The position numbers and the translations under genes were made by a program. From Penelope pileata (lineage: Eukaryota > Chordata > Aves > Galliformes > Cracidae), in assembly GCA_013396635.1 (NCBI GenBank), contig WBMW01005677.1:372001-436000 (forward strand): a stretch of 64,000 nucleotides of DNA. Direction: 5' to 3'. This document shows positions 40,046 to 52,870 of the stretch, in pieces. Numbering within the stretch: position 1 is the stretch's first letter; every line of letters starts with the position of its first letter. The notes below the pieces were generated by a model. It had not been told where the DNA came from and did not search any database. It saw only the letters and a program-made list of their open reading frames with translations.

Positions 40046-42510
40046 GAGACCAGCTGCCTTGCTGCCAGGAGCGTGAGGATGAGTCTGTATCACTACGTGT
40101 TCACTCTTAAGCTTGCATCCCTGTTTTTGACTGTCTTTTTAAAAAAGCAAGCAAACACAAAAAACTCATATGCCTGGTCTTTTGTGCAAGGCTAGCATTT
40201 AGAGACTGAATTTGATGTAAGAGCACGCTTTGGCCCTATGCTGTATTTTATGTGGAGGATACAAGTGAAAATTCAGATGTGCTTGAGAGGCCTCCAAGTG
40301 CCTTCCCCAAATTCACTGGGCACTGTTCCTAGGCCGCCTGCTTGTTCATTTTTCACCCACCACCTGTGCATTCAGATCTGTCTGCTGGCTCACAGTTATT
40401 TATATGAAGTTCTTGCTTCCCGATAGCCTACACCATCTCTTTTATTCGTAGGTGTCACACAGACCCTCGTAGAAGATGCCTACAACATGCGCTGGGTGGC
40501 CAGAGCAACACATAAAAACATTTCTGATAGGACTGCAGCAATAGATGTTTACTTTTCTTAATTTCCTCTCGGCATTCCCAGTGATTCCAGTAGTAGGAAG
40601 AAAACTTTTACACGCTTATTTGCCTGTCATTCTTCCTTTCTGTGAACTAATTCTCTGAAAGGAAAAAGGAGGGTAGGAATGCAACTGTAACCATTTTACG
40701 CAGTGCTTCTTTGCCAGTAATAAAAAACAAAAAAAGGGTTCAGTCTCTAGGCATACCCCCTATAATGACTTTAAGGCACTATAAGCTGATATGTCTGTGC
40801 CTGAGTACTGAGTCTGGTGGGCAACTCCTCTCTCCTTTGTCTCTGCAGACAGGTTTTTAGATAAATGTACCTGCTGCATTTAGATATATGTAGTGCTTCT
40901 GTCCCCTGTGCCTCTTGCTTGCTCTCTGACTTGATGGTCTCCAGAAAGCTTGTTCATTGGGATGAAAATTCTGGTTCTCTCGGGAGCCTTTACCCATCTA
41001 GAGTGTTGTCGTTGGGTGGTCTTCTCCCCATTCTCAAGCAGACAAGATGCTTAAAGCTTTGAGGCAGAACCCTGTTCATATGATCTCAGGTAGCTGCCAG
41101 GGCTGACCTGCACAGCCAGGTGCTGTGAAGTGGATAAGAGCGGATGTTTTCTAGGGAGGCTGAGTACAGATGTCTGGATGTTTATACCCAGCTCATCTTT
41201 GCAGCATAGATGTCAAAGCCTAGAGGCCGTGCCATGTAATTCACTCTCTTTGCTCTTGCAGGTGTTGCATCGTAAAAGCTTTTCCTAAATGGATCAAACT
41301 TCATAATCTATACTATGAACTTCCCATGTCGTGCCTGAGAAATTACTCTGGGATAAGTGCAGCAGCTAGCTATGTCCCTGTGTAAAGACCCCTTTGAACA
41401 GCGAGGCTGTAGGCGTAGTCATGCCAGGCTTCATAAAATCTGCAGCTGATTCACAAGCCAAGTAAATATCTCTGTGCTTTGGGAATATGGTGCTGCTGTG
41501 ACAAAGTGTGCCGCCTTGTCCCTGCAATGCATGAGTGTCAGGAAATGAAATAAATTGATATCTTAATGACCATCTAATCATTATATTTTGTAGAGAAGTG
41601 CCGTGAGACAATTGTACTCATGCTCCAGAACCTGCTCCCCCACCATCTGCTGTAAGACAGTGGCTCTCAGATAACGTTAGAAGTTGAGATGAAGCCTGTT
41701 TCTGATATTGATAACTCGTGGATCAGATGAGTAAGGATCTTTGTCACAAAAGCTGGCATACGTTCCCATCGCAGCATCCTGCCTTACCATGTCTCAGTGA
41801 AGTACCCAGCTGTGAAGAAGCTGCAAAGGCAGGATGCGTTGACAGAGGGATGGTGCTGTGGGGTCTGGCGTTTCAGGTGTAGCTTGATTGCCCTTCTGTA
41901 AACTGGGAGGTGTGTGAATCAGAGTAATACTTTCACATACAAAGTCTCGTGTTTTTGCTGTGTATTTAGCACCACCAGCTCCCAGACTTGAAAGCGTTAC
42001 TGTAATGCCTAATGAACGTGCCCACGCTAAATATTTCCAGCACCTGCTGTGACAGAAGAGCTTTCATGCAGTGCTTCCCTTCTCACCCTCTCTTGATGCT
42101 ACTAGCTAAACCCACGGTAGCACAATCTCCCTGTACGACCATTGAGGCCTGTCAGAAGACAACGGTATCTCAGTCAGAACTGGAAGTAAGTTTAAAATAC
42201 AAGCAGACCTACATTTTCTCTTGAAATAAGATAGTCAAAAAAAGCCTCGTACTCTGTGATTCTTGCCAGCTACTAATACTGGCTATTAGTAGCAGGCAGT
42301 ACTGCTGTCATTTCTTTTTTCTCCAGGTTTGCAGCCTCCCAGGGTTCTGGCCAGCAGCAGTCCTGTTTCCTGTTGCGTTACGGGCTGTGCATGCTTCTTC
42401 CTGTTGGGAATAGGCTGTTCTGAAAGAGGCACAATAATACACTTTTCCAGTGTGTAATTTTGAAATTTGAGGATAAACCTCTATAATGTAGCAATATATA
42501 CAAATATGCA
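40046..42510. other. Intergenic, no gene recognised
   Basis: Mixed composition with no recognised repeats. The minus-strand frame at 41366-41611 follows an acceptor-like GCATTGCAG, but has no family match. Confidence 0.5.
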
Positions 42511-43095
42511 GGTTGCTCTGAAACTAATGCCTCATTTATTTCCTTGGAACCTACAAGATACAAAGAGCACAATAACACTATTTGATACAGCAAATTCTCA
42601 GCTACAAAACACTTTTTTCAACATAGTCAGTGCCATTAGCTATGCATTTTTGTCAGTGATGACCAAGGGCCTGCATGCTGCACTCATAAAAAAANNNNNN
42701 NNNNNNNNNNNNNNNNNNNNNNNNNAAAAAAAAAAAAAAAATGTGGCTTGTCTTTCTCATTGCTGTTGCCACTGCTGAAATGCACCACCACTGCCTCACT
42801 GTGCTCACACCCCCTGTTTGGTCTCCAGAAATGTTCAACAAGTGTCGATGAATGTCATTGGTACCATTTTTTCTGCCTGGAGAGGAACTTGGTTCATCCC
42901 CTTTCCTTCATCCACACTCACATCAGACGCCATTTGGTCAGACTGCCCCTCTGCTGCCATCTGTCACACAGCAACAACAACGTGGGACGGAATATTGGTG
43001 GGAAGGTCCAGCCTCTACTGCCATACCACCAACAGCTGCCTCTGGTGTCGTGGACCAACATAATAACATAGGAGGCATTACTGTAAGAGCAGCCC
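42511..43095 (-). mobile_element. Galluhop-like mariner, internally deleted, containing an assembly gap
   Basis: The ends are inverted repeats: GGTTGCTCTGAAACTAATGC at 42511, and on the other strand GGGCTGCTCTTACAGTAATG from 43095. The minus strand carries the start of a mariner transposase: DQMASDV-like residues, AEKMVPMTFIDT in a shifted frame, and GDQTGGVSTVRQWW, the helix-turn-helix region. It then jumps to the 3' part, which has no catalytic domain. The 31-N gap (42695-42725) falls at this junction. A full mariner is about 1.3 kb, so roughly half is missing. The name Galluhop is from memory of the family. Confidence 0.8.
42695..42725. other. Assembly gap, 31 N, inside the mariner relic
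   Basis: The N run is flanked by A on both sides, so the true length of this A-rich spot, and of the mariner deletion, is unknown. Confidence 0.98.
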
Positions 43096-44824
43096 TTGTG
43101 TAGGTATATTTAAAGGAAAATCCTCTAAGAGCTTTGAATCAGCGAACAGCAACAATTAAATAGTTACTGAAAAATCAGGAAACAATCAGAACTTCAATAG
43201 CATATGGCCTTCACTGAAATCATTCCTAGAGTGATAATTAGTATTTGCATTTGCTTGTGGAGTCGTGCTTGGTGTTTGTTTGAGTAATAAAGGTCCTAAC
43301 TCCAGCGGGTGACGTCAGCGGGTGATATCTGAGTCATTTATGCCAGATAAAGTGGTGAATCCAGGCTTGACTCCTGTCCCTGACTGGTCACAAATCACTT
43401 GATGGAAAAGGCCATAGGAGAGAGCTGAGGGGATTTTTGTACTTTTGTACACCTTTATACTGTGGTGGAAGCTGTGTAAAAGAGCTAATCAGGAATGCTC
43501 CTGCTTTCCAGGTGTGTCTGTGCAAGGCTTATGCTCAGGGATTTGTGAAATGTGAATGTACGCTACTTACAAGAATGGTTGAAATCGATTCAGCTTCCAA
43601 TTTTTGCACATACTCATGCATAATTGTTCATGGTACTTTTGCAGCCCTAACGAGCAGTTAGAAGTGCATGCAGAAATTAATCTCTCAGACGTTATATGAA
43701 TGCAGAAATTCCCCTAGTCACACCCATAGACTGTCATATGGAAACTCTGCAAGAGAGGTTCTTTAGTGAGTAACTGCTGTGAACCATTTTTATGGTTCTT
43801 TGTCTAATCCCCCATGTACAAGGAGGAGCTCTGACAAATTTTGTCTTTGTGAAGCAAGCAGGGTTTTGAGAAGGGAGTCTGATACTACTGATTCAAGGTT
43901 TTGGTCAAAGTAATCCCTCGGGTGCTTTTCTGCTTTAGACAATCATAAGGCTTCTCCTTGCTTCCCTATATCCTGTCTATCTGCAATTTCTATTTTGTGG
44001 GAGATGCATAGTTCACGTACAACTCAGGTTCATGTATGGGATAGGCTGTTGAAAAACTGACTTGGTCTTGACTCATGGTTGTATTTGGTATCACATAGAC
44101 ACTGTCTCCTTTTGCGTGCTGGAAAGGGCAGTAATCACAGCCCTGTCTAGGTCCTGATCTGTGTTGCTGTGGGTGCTATAAAGCCATTCACAGCTGAGCA
44201 AAGCCGATGTTTTGCATCAGCTTTTATTTCCATGCTGCATCAATGCCACTTCCAATTTCTTCCTGTCTGTGCCCAGCTCTGTTCGTCGCCAGAAAGTGCT
44301 GCTGACCTTTCTCCTGAGAGGACCTGGCAGGTTCCTGCCTTTTCCAGGAAAAACACAGCTCAGGGAGGTGTAGATCCCAGACTACTGCACCTCCTTCTGA
44401 AACTGGGCCCGGGACATTAGGGAATACGGTTTTTTGTCATGTTAATGAAGAAGAATGGTATTTGTTTCAAGTCAGACTTGCCAAAATGGGACAAACTTTG
44501 TAAGTAAGTTTCCTGTAAGAATTAAAATGTCCTTGCACCGAAGCAGTGTGAAGACTGAAGTATTTAACCCTTTCCTCAGCAATTCAGTGACGCAGACTGA
44601 GGTAGAGTTCAAGATTTCCTGATTGCTAAAGTTACAACTGTTCCTGCATGTGGTGCGTACCTCACATAAAAGTGTAAAATTGATCTGGTGAGAGCTAGCC
44701 TGTGCATGAGCCATCAGTGTGAGGAAATGCAGGACAGTGGCACAATGTGTTGGCTTACAGCAGAGGCTGCGTGATATTTTGAGCCCCCCCTCAATACAGG
44801 AAAGATGGTGGTAAGTGGGAAAAT
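43096..44824. other. Intergenic, with a CRE/AP-1 pair
   Basis: No gene. A full CRE (TGACGTCA, 43310-43317) and an AP-1 site (TGAGTCA, 43330-43336) lie together and are listed separately. Confidence 0.5.
43302..43336. promoter_or_regulatory. CRE and AP-1 sites in a short tandem duplication
   Basis: AGCGGGTGA is repeated 13 bp apart, with TGACGTCA (palindromic CRE) across the junction and TGAGTCA (AP-1) 12 bp further on. Both are perfect consensus sites for CREB/ATF and Fos/Jun. Enhancer function is inferred only. Confidence 0.4.
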
Positions 44825-45254
44825 CCAGCATGGTCAAGGGCTGGAACACTTGGTTTGTGAGGAGAGGCTGAAGGAATTGGGCCTGTGTAGTGAGGAGAAG
44901 GGGAGGCTTAATATAAGCCTTCCAGTACCTATGCAGAGGTCATGAGGAAGTTGAAGGCAGGCTTTTAACAGTAGTACATGGCAGAAGGATGAGAGACAAT
45001 GGGCATAAATTGAAACAAGAAAGATCGGATATAAGGAGAAACCTTTTCACCTTGAGACAAGCGTTGGAGCAGGTTGCCCAAAAGACTGCAGTCTCCTCCC
45101 TTGTACATTTTGAAGACCCTGTGGATGAAGCCTTGGGAAGCCTGGTCTGATCTCACAGGTGACTCACCTTTGAGCTGGAGGTAGCAGGAGTTTGCACTTG
45201 ATGACCTTTCAAGATCTCTTCCAGCCTGGATTATCCTGTGATCCTGTGATTGTT
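44825..45254 (+). mobile_element. CR1 LINE 3' region, diverged
   Basis: Landmarks run in order: GGAGAGGCTGAAGGAATTGG, GGAGAAGGGGAGGCTTAAT, GAGAAACCTTTTCACCTTGA, GGAGCAGGTTGCCC and TCTTCCAGCCTGGATTATCC, ending CTGTGATCCTGTGATTG. Confidence 0.88.
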
Positions 45255-48200
45255 GTGGAGCCTTTCTGACACTGGTTTGAATGTCTGCGTTCTCTGAAAC
45301 TTGGGATATTTCTACTGCACAGCAGTTTGGGTAAAAAGCTGACAGTAAGCAGAACCTCAATAAAAGCCTTCTTGAGATTATCAAAGGTCTTCAAGAGCTG
45401 TGGAGAGAAAGAAAATTCTGTTTTATCTGTGATTTTATTTGGTCTTTGGGATTGAGTTTTTGATTTTGAGCTGAGTAGAGATGGTTCCATAATATTAGCC
45501 AAGAATACAGTATGCACTCCAACTAAATAAATCGCTTGTCTGCAGGAATCATCAAAACTGTACATGCTACTCCATCTGGTGGGGAAATCAATAACAACTT
45601 CCACTGTTTAAAGGTGCAGACATTCTTTAATCACAGGGTTGGTTTTTTTTTTAAGCTATTTTGTGTCTCTCAGCAACTGTCCTTGTTTTTACAATACTTT
45701 CACAGACCAGAAATCTTAACTTGTTTGGGGAATTTTGGTTTTTAATTTTTTTAAATTTCTGCAGCTATAGTAACTAATTTTTGTCCCGTTCCCTTTTTTT
45801 TACAATGAGAAGCCCAAATTAATGTGGCTGATGGGTTGCAAACAGAATACACAGTCCTGAAAAATTAGAGTTCCTCTTCTCTGTACATTGTGGACTCAAT
45901 GTGAGTCTCCCAGATCGGTTAAAATATCCAGAGCAGGTCTTAGAAATTGGTCTTTTTGGTCCAGGATCACATTCTGTTTGTAGAGGTCTTAGCTAAGTGG
46001 TGCCCACGTAATGCCTCTCTACACAACATCAACTGGAAGCTTCTTCACGAAATTGCAGAATGAATCTGCGTAGAGGAAACGATGGTTCTAACAATGCCTG
46101 AAAATAACATGAAGGATCTTAGGTTCGAAATGAAATCTCATGGATTTTTGGGAAATAACAGGAATAAAAGTATTGTACTGTCTTCCATGGGCTGTGAAAT
46201 TCCTGTAATCTGGTAGTACATTCTCTCTTGAAATAAGAGAACTTCACAACAAAACATATGAAAGAGTAAATGTTAAACTAAGAGCTGTATGGATTTTGTA
46301 GATGCTGTTTCACATCATTACATAACCAGGAGCACCCGTATTTTCAAAGTGACAAGCACACTGAAATGAAGGGAGAGGTCAGAAATGGTGAGCCTCAGTC
46401 TAAATCCACACATGTGTTTGGATATGCAGGCAGATAGCGAGGATTATGCTGACTGTCCTGGAGACTCGTATTTGCTGTTTGTTCCTATATTTTGAACTGG
46501 AGAGGGAGCAGTGACCACCCTTCAGGTGTTTGAGTGCTTTATTGGGGTGATGAGTGAGCTTTCAACTGGGCCAAAGTGGGCATACAATGCTCTTCACAGC
46601 CATGAGATCTTCAGTTTCTCTTCTTTTGCTCTGAAAAAAACTCTTGCTTGTTTTCTGTATGATAGCAAGTTTGTAATTCAAACATCTGTCTTGGAAGGCT
46701 GAGTGATGTGCAATAAAATCTAGTCCCTTTTAATTGTCTAAATTTAAATATCTGATCTCAAAGAAGAAGAGCTTGCATCACAGTCCCCAATATTTGCAGA
46801 GGTCCGCTTCTGATCTGAAGAGAAAAGTTATTGAATTGTGTTTTTTTTCAAACCTAGGATTTGACTAAAGACTTACTTTTCTGATACAGACTTCCCGATA
46901 TTTATCATATGGCCAATTTTTGAGGAAGAGGTATAGTCTTATAGTCAGAATATATGGTGGTGCCATTTTGTATAAGAGGCCAGGGGCTTTGTGTGAATTT
47001 AGCACCAGAGCCCTTCATACCTGATGGGCTGGTTGTGACCTGCCTGCAGATTTCTTTCTGCTTATTTAGCTGTAATAGCAATTCTTTAATGATCAGGTAA
47101 CTGCTACTTACATTGTTTTAGTGCTTGATTAGCTTTGTACAAATGTGTGGTATAATGTGTAGTATAACACCTATTCTTACATTTTGTAACTAAAAGATAC
47201 GACTAACAAGTAGTTATTCTCTGTGGAATGACCTACGTGTGATTGATCCTAGAGTAAAACACACAATACAATGACAACTTGCCAGGAAGGGGTACATAGC
47301 CACCTTTTGTTGTGCTTAGCTGAAGCAAATGAATCAGTTTCTTGAGATTTTTGGAGAAGGAGTAAGGGGGAGAGCTCTGTTCAGTGAAGACGTGCAATCA
47401 TGGAATCATTACGTCATGAGAGTTGTCCTCATCCTAGAGAGGCAAGGAAAAGACGACTCGCACACTACTGAAGATGATGCTGTTGATTTGGCCTTCATGC
47501 ACTTGACCCAAATATAGTGAATATATGGTTTGCTTTGTAAGGTATCATTTGGGGGTGATTCGAGCAGTCATCATCCTCTGGCATCAGGATCTACATCTTT
47601 CAAGGAAACATTTAAATGCTTCTAGAGCCAATCAAGCTAAATCTTTTGAGTGCTGTTGAGACTTTTCAGGAAGGAGGAAATTCACCAAGTATGGGGCTCC
47701 TTTACTTTGTCTAGCAGTAATTTTGGCTACAGTTTGAATGGCTACAGTAGTTTGCTTAAAATAGTTGTAACATTTCAAAAGTTGTCCTAGGAGAGCTTGG
47801 GAGCAGGTCTGTGAAGTCTGTGATGATGTTTATAGGAGAGCATTAAAGACAGGAAATAAAGCTTCTCCTGTGTCTTTTGGAAGTGTTGAGAACACACCAC
47901 ACCAATATCAAAAGGAAATACTGTAAGCCATTCACAGGCTGTTTCCTGTGAGGCCAAAATGCAATTCCTGCCATTCAGATTGCTCTTCATCTGCGTGAAG
48001 GACAGATTTAGACCCACTAGGGAAAGAAAAGCTGTGAAGAAGAGGAGGAGGGCTAACAGCTTACTTCTTGGCTGTTAACATTGAATAATTAAACACCAAC
48101 AGCCAAAAGGAAAGCTGTTGTTTTCCTAGTCCAAATACCCAGCCAGGAATAAAACGTTAAGCAGCTATACAAATCATGTCTTTCATTTTCTTTTCCTAAA

Positions 48201-48856
48201 ACAAACCAGTGAGTTAAACAACATATACTTTGCATACATGGAGTGTAAAAGTGCATTTTGTTTGTCCAGAAGTATAATTTCTGGAATTTGTGCTTTGCAT
48301 GTTGCAGGTAAACTGAACCTTACTTGGTATGATGAATTTTTTCACTTAAAAATCATTTTGCATTTATAAAAAAAACATGGCTAATAAGCAGAATACTAAA
48401 AAATCAGAATACCTTATGGTAAAGAACCCCTTGAAGTGCTTGTATGTGCAAAATCTTAACTGCTTTTTGAGTTTTTTTTTTTCCCAAATCTATAACATTT
48501 GGTTCCAAAATGTTATTGTTTTTATTTATTAATCTTGTCCTGCTTCTGGAAAGTGAGTCATTAGCCTGTGCTTTCGCTGATGAAGGATCTTAGGGTGTTG
48601 TGGTGTTCAGCTCTGGCCCCTGCTCCTTCTGTAGTCCTCTCACAGTGGCTGAACTTCCAAGAAGTTCTCAACCTGCAGCTTCAGCTTCCAGAGAGGAGAA
48701 TGAAGCAAGTTGTTTTTACTGGTAGTTTTAATTTTTTGTCAAACAGGGACTGTAAAAATGACAGTGAAACAGAGGCACCACATTCATGATTTCAGACTAC
48801 AACCCCTACCCATTCACGTTATATACTGTAAGAAAACTCAGAAGAGAAAAAAAGAC

Positions 48857-48880
48857 AAAAAAAAAAAAAAAAAAAAAAAA
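48857..48880. repeat. Poly(A) run of 24
   Basis: Longest homopolymer in the window. No retroposed gene was recognised on its 5' side. Confidence 0.95.
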
Positions 48881-50469
48881 GAGATGAAATGAGGGAGAGA
48901 TGACACTCAGAATTCAGTATGTCTGACAGAAGAAATACCCCCCAGAGCCAGAAAATTGTCATCGAGTAGCAGTGATACCAGTCTCAAACTCCTTCCAGCT
49001 TTGGATCACGAGGCCCATCAGCAGAGCTCCCTGTACACAGCAGCCCTTCACAGTCACTCGTCAATCAAGCAGCTCTGAAAATAAAGACCACATGTCATCA
49101 AATTTGTGGAGTTCTTCCCTTCCTGTTTATGCTACTCTTGCAAGAACTGCCAGATCGCTTATGTAGCTGCACCAGCTTTCTATCCTCAGAGAGGCAGGCA
49201 GTTTTCTTTTCCTGGTGTCAGAGTATACAAGTCCTTTGCTTCTGGTGTGAAAATTAAATGTTGGTTTAAGACAGTTTATCACTGCACAGGACACGGGGCC
49301 AAATCTGTGCTAGAAACCTTGCTAACACTTTTGTGGTAGGGCTGATAGCTTGCCAGTACTCAGGCTTATGCCCACACCCTGTGTGGTTTACTTAAATGTC
49401 ATCAGAGGTTCCCATGCCCATGCAATACTATAATATCAGATATAGGACAAAACAGCCCTATTTCAGTAAATTGTCACTTGTATGTAGTTCATGCCTGTTC
49501 AGACTCAGCCTATGTGTTCAGAGGAGCCCTAAGAAGGAGAGATCATTCCTTGTAGTAATCAGCACTCTTTTCTCTAACAGAGCTGCAAAGACAAGAAAAA
49601 GGTTGAAATTTATATTAAAAACACTCAAAAAATAGCAGTATTTTTTGTTGGCGGTTTTCCCAGTACACCATATGTTGACCTTTTCTGGTCAGTGTAAAAA
49701 ACCACAATCAACAGTTGAGGGATTAGTGTTTTGCCTCTGATGTATCACCCCATGCTTTGCATTCTGACTGATGCCACCCTGCCATCCTTTCCAAGTGACT
49801 TCAGGCTCCCTTCATGTGATGTTTTGCTCAAGGCTGTTTCCAGTGTTTTTGCAAAGAAGCGAACACGGGCTCACAAAGCATAGCTTGCTTGTTTCCCCAA
49901 ACCGGTCTTTCATTCATTTCTGTGCATGCCTTTTCCTCCTGTGTTGCTTGTCAAACCTTCTAGTGTTCTTTGCATGGCAATTTTGGGGATTTCCAGGTTT
50001 CTTCCCAGTTTGATTATCAGAGAAATAGCTCCTTTCCCCTCCGTACCTGTCTGTTTTCACTCTGTTATCCCCACAAGTTGCTTTTCTGAGGGTTCTTCAC
50101 CCTCTTGGCCCTTGAGGACAACCTGAAGCCTGCTCTTTGCTGGTCTCTGCTCCCTACACTGAAGATGGAGGCTGTGTATATTTTTACCATTCTCCCATAA
50201 CATTAATTCTTTATATCTAATATGAATTATTGGCAGATTAACAGCAATCTGGAAAAGCAGATGGTGCTTTCCAGACCTCCCTCCTCCTTCCCTGTCATGG
50301 TTGAAAGGAAGCTAACATTAATACAGCCCCAGCCTTCAGTCAGAGCACAGGCCTACTCAGTGTGTCAGACTGCCAGATCTTTGCATACAGCTTTACTCAC
50401 ACATGTATTTCCTTTATCTTCTGGATATAGCGAAAAACCTCCGATATATATCAGTATTTCTATACTGTA

Positions 50470-50531
50470 CTATAGTTACATAAATACAAAGCTACCATGT
50501 AACTATATTCATCTATAGCCACATAAATACA
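50470..50531. repeat. Imperfect direct repeat, 43-bp period
   Basis: CTATAGTTACATAAATACA at 50470-50488 recurs as CTATAGCCACATAAATACA at 50513-50531, within AT-rich DNA. Only two units are present. Confidence 0.75.
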
Positions 50532-52584
50532 TGTCAGTTGTAGTCCTAAATACACAGATATGTGTTCATAGAAATGTGTATGTTTGTATGTGCACACGTG
50601 ATACGTCAAAGGTATTTATCTGTACTTTCTAAATCCATTGGGCATCAATATTGACATGCTTCTCTGTGGAAATTCTGAAACTCAGGTCTGATTGAAAGTT
50701 GTTAGCATGGCTTGGAATAGCAAACATCTGCCAACTACTAATTAATCACAGACATCCCCCCTGTCTAGAAACAAACCCTTGTATCACTTTCTATACACAA
50801 TTTCACAACTGCCTTTATGCTTGCATCATATTTGGCACCTTTTAGGCCTGTCTCTGCTGGGACAACTTTCCTCAAAGATTTCATGTCAATAAAATTCATC
50901 AAGCTAATTGTATGTATGCCTTTTCCTGTGCTGGCACTACTATTTGGCACCACTTATAACAAGAGATAAGATCTAGTTGGATGCGCACCAGTACACCTCA
51001 AGCTCTTCCATCAGGATTATTCCAGGAAAATACTCACTTTTAAACCATTCTTTCATTCCATAGGAAGTGAAGATGACTGTATGAAATTCACTGAAAACAG
51101 CAGAAATGGGTAGGAAGTAATATATGCACATGTATATGCACACAGAGGTTTCAATCTGAGACAAACAACCTCTTCTTGGCAGATGCTTTCCCTTGTTCTT
51201 CCGTAGTCTATTTTTGACCATCTTTCCTCTCAGTCTACGTTTAATCAAGTCAGTCACCAGAGGGAGTGAAATTGTTTCTTATTTATTCTCTATCCTATCA
51301 TGCACTGCTGGACTGCGCTGTTCCTCATGGTGTTGTTACCTGTAAGAAGCTTTGTGGTGCAGTACTTTTCAAGACAGAGAGGATCCCACAGAACCGGAGG
51401 TTAATGAGCCCTTGGTGCTGCCTTAAATTCTGCACTCACCATTTACAGCAATGATGCTATGGGCTTTTTGAAAGAGGAGTGTTTAGTTGGTCTCAGCTAC
51501 CTTACATCGAATGGCAAGAGGCCACCTCTGATGAGGTGGGTGGTTCTGACGTGGCTTAACGAGGCCACGGAGAGGTCCTGTGGTGATTGGTACAACTGGA
51601 GAAATTTACTCTCAGCCGCCTTTCAGGGTGATATAAGAGAAACTGGGTGTTGAACAGGCTTCAGTCTATGTACAGAAGGTCTGGTGGCAAGCACTGCAAG
51701 GAGAGAATGTTGACAGGGATGTGATGCTGTTTGGTGAGGTTTTGTTGTGTGTTACTTTGGTTTGGTTTCTCTGTTTCCATCGGTTTCTCTGTTTCCTTTG
51801 TGGCACTTTGAGTGTTGGTGAATTAACAAGTATACTTCAGGCAAATCTTGACAAATAACTCACTTCTCCCCCATCTGTGACCAAGTGTCGTGTTATTTGA
51901 GATCAAGTGGACTAAATGTAAAGTTTACCAAGAGAATCCGAAGCCCCGCGATGGAAAGCAAATGTTGTTTATTACTACTGGCTTCAAGTCTCTTTTCAGA
52001 CTGTTTCGTGCTCATCGTATAAACATCCCCCTGCATTTACTCAGCTATACACTTATATTCCAAAAGGAGTAGCATATGGTGTGAAAACCAGATGCCCCTG
52101 CCCACATAAAAGCTCTATACATTTGTTTGAATGTAATCAGGAAACAGTCACGATCTTCATCCCACTCTCGGAGGAGTCAGCTGAACGCAGCGAGCCCTCG
52201 CTCAGCTCCCGGAGACGGCTGGAGTCGCCTCGGCTCCTGCGTGGGTGGAGGGGGACGGGACATGGGAACGTTTCGCCATGCTCCCCTGAACTTCCCATGG
52301 GGTGCGGTAATTCTCCCGACTGACTTCTCTTCCCCTCGAAGGCTGTGTGAAGGAGGTGGAGCTCCGTGCTCTTCTAGGACCTGCCATGTGGGGGCAGAAT
52401 AGCTCCACCTAGGGAGGGGAGCCGAGTCCCCTCTCCCAGAGAGCCAGCGGCCCTGCCGCTCCTCTCTCCGCAGGAGCAGAAAGTCTGCTGAGGAAGCCTG
52501 CAGGGTAAACCTGAGTTCAACAGAAGCACGCTGGATTCTCATCAGGCTTGTGTTGTCTATCTGCACATTGGCAATAGCTGTTTT

Positions 52585-52870
52585 GGATGCTCTTAGAATA
52601 TCCCCAATTGGAAGGGACCCACGGGGATCATGGAATTCAACCCCTGGCTCCACCCAAGACCACCCAACATTCAAACCCTGTGTCTGAGAGTGGCATCCAA
52701 AAGCTCCTTGAATTCTGATCATGGCACCATGACTGCTGCCCTGGAGAGCCTGTTCCAGGGCCCGACCACCCTCTGGTGAAGAACCTTTTCCTAACTCCCA
52801 ACCTGACACAGCTCTGTGCCATTCTCTTGGGTCCTATTGCTGTCACCAGAGATTTGCTGGGTCTACAGGC
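52585..52870 (-). mobile_element. CR1 LINE 3' fragment
   Basis: The reverse complement includes GGTTGGGAGTTAGGAAAAGG, TTCTTCACCAGAGGGTGGTC, GGCCCTGGAACAGGCTC and GGGTCCCTTCCAATTGGGG. The 3' tail has decayed. Confidence 0.85.

Larger units (their letters stand above)
45255..52584. other. Intergenic, no gene recognised
   Basis: Over 7 kb with a poly(A) run and a 43-bp direct repeat. The minus-strand frame at 45209-45604 contains a string like hAT transposases (DFPTRWSSMY), too short to classify. A locally CpG-rich patch lies at 52150-52480. Confidence 0.45.

Noticed and set aside
44472..45384. Minus-strand frames of 125 and 139 codons
   Set aside because: They run partly or wholly antisense to a plus-strand CR1 and have no family motif.
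46080..46140. tRNA-like B box (AGGTTCGAAAT)
   Set aside because: No A box at the right distance and no cloverleaf, so it is a chance match.
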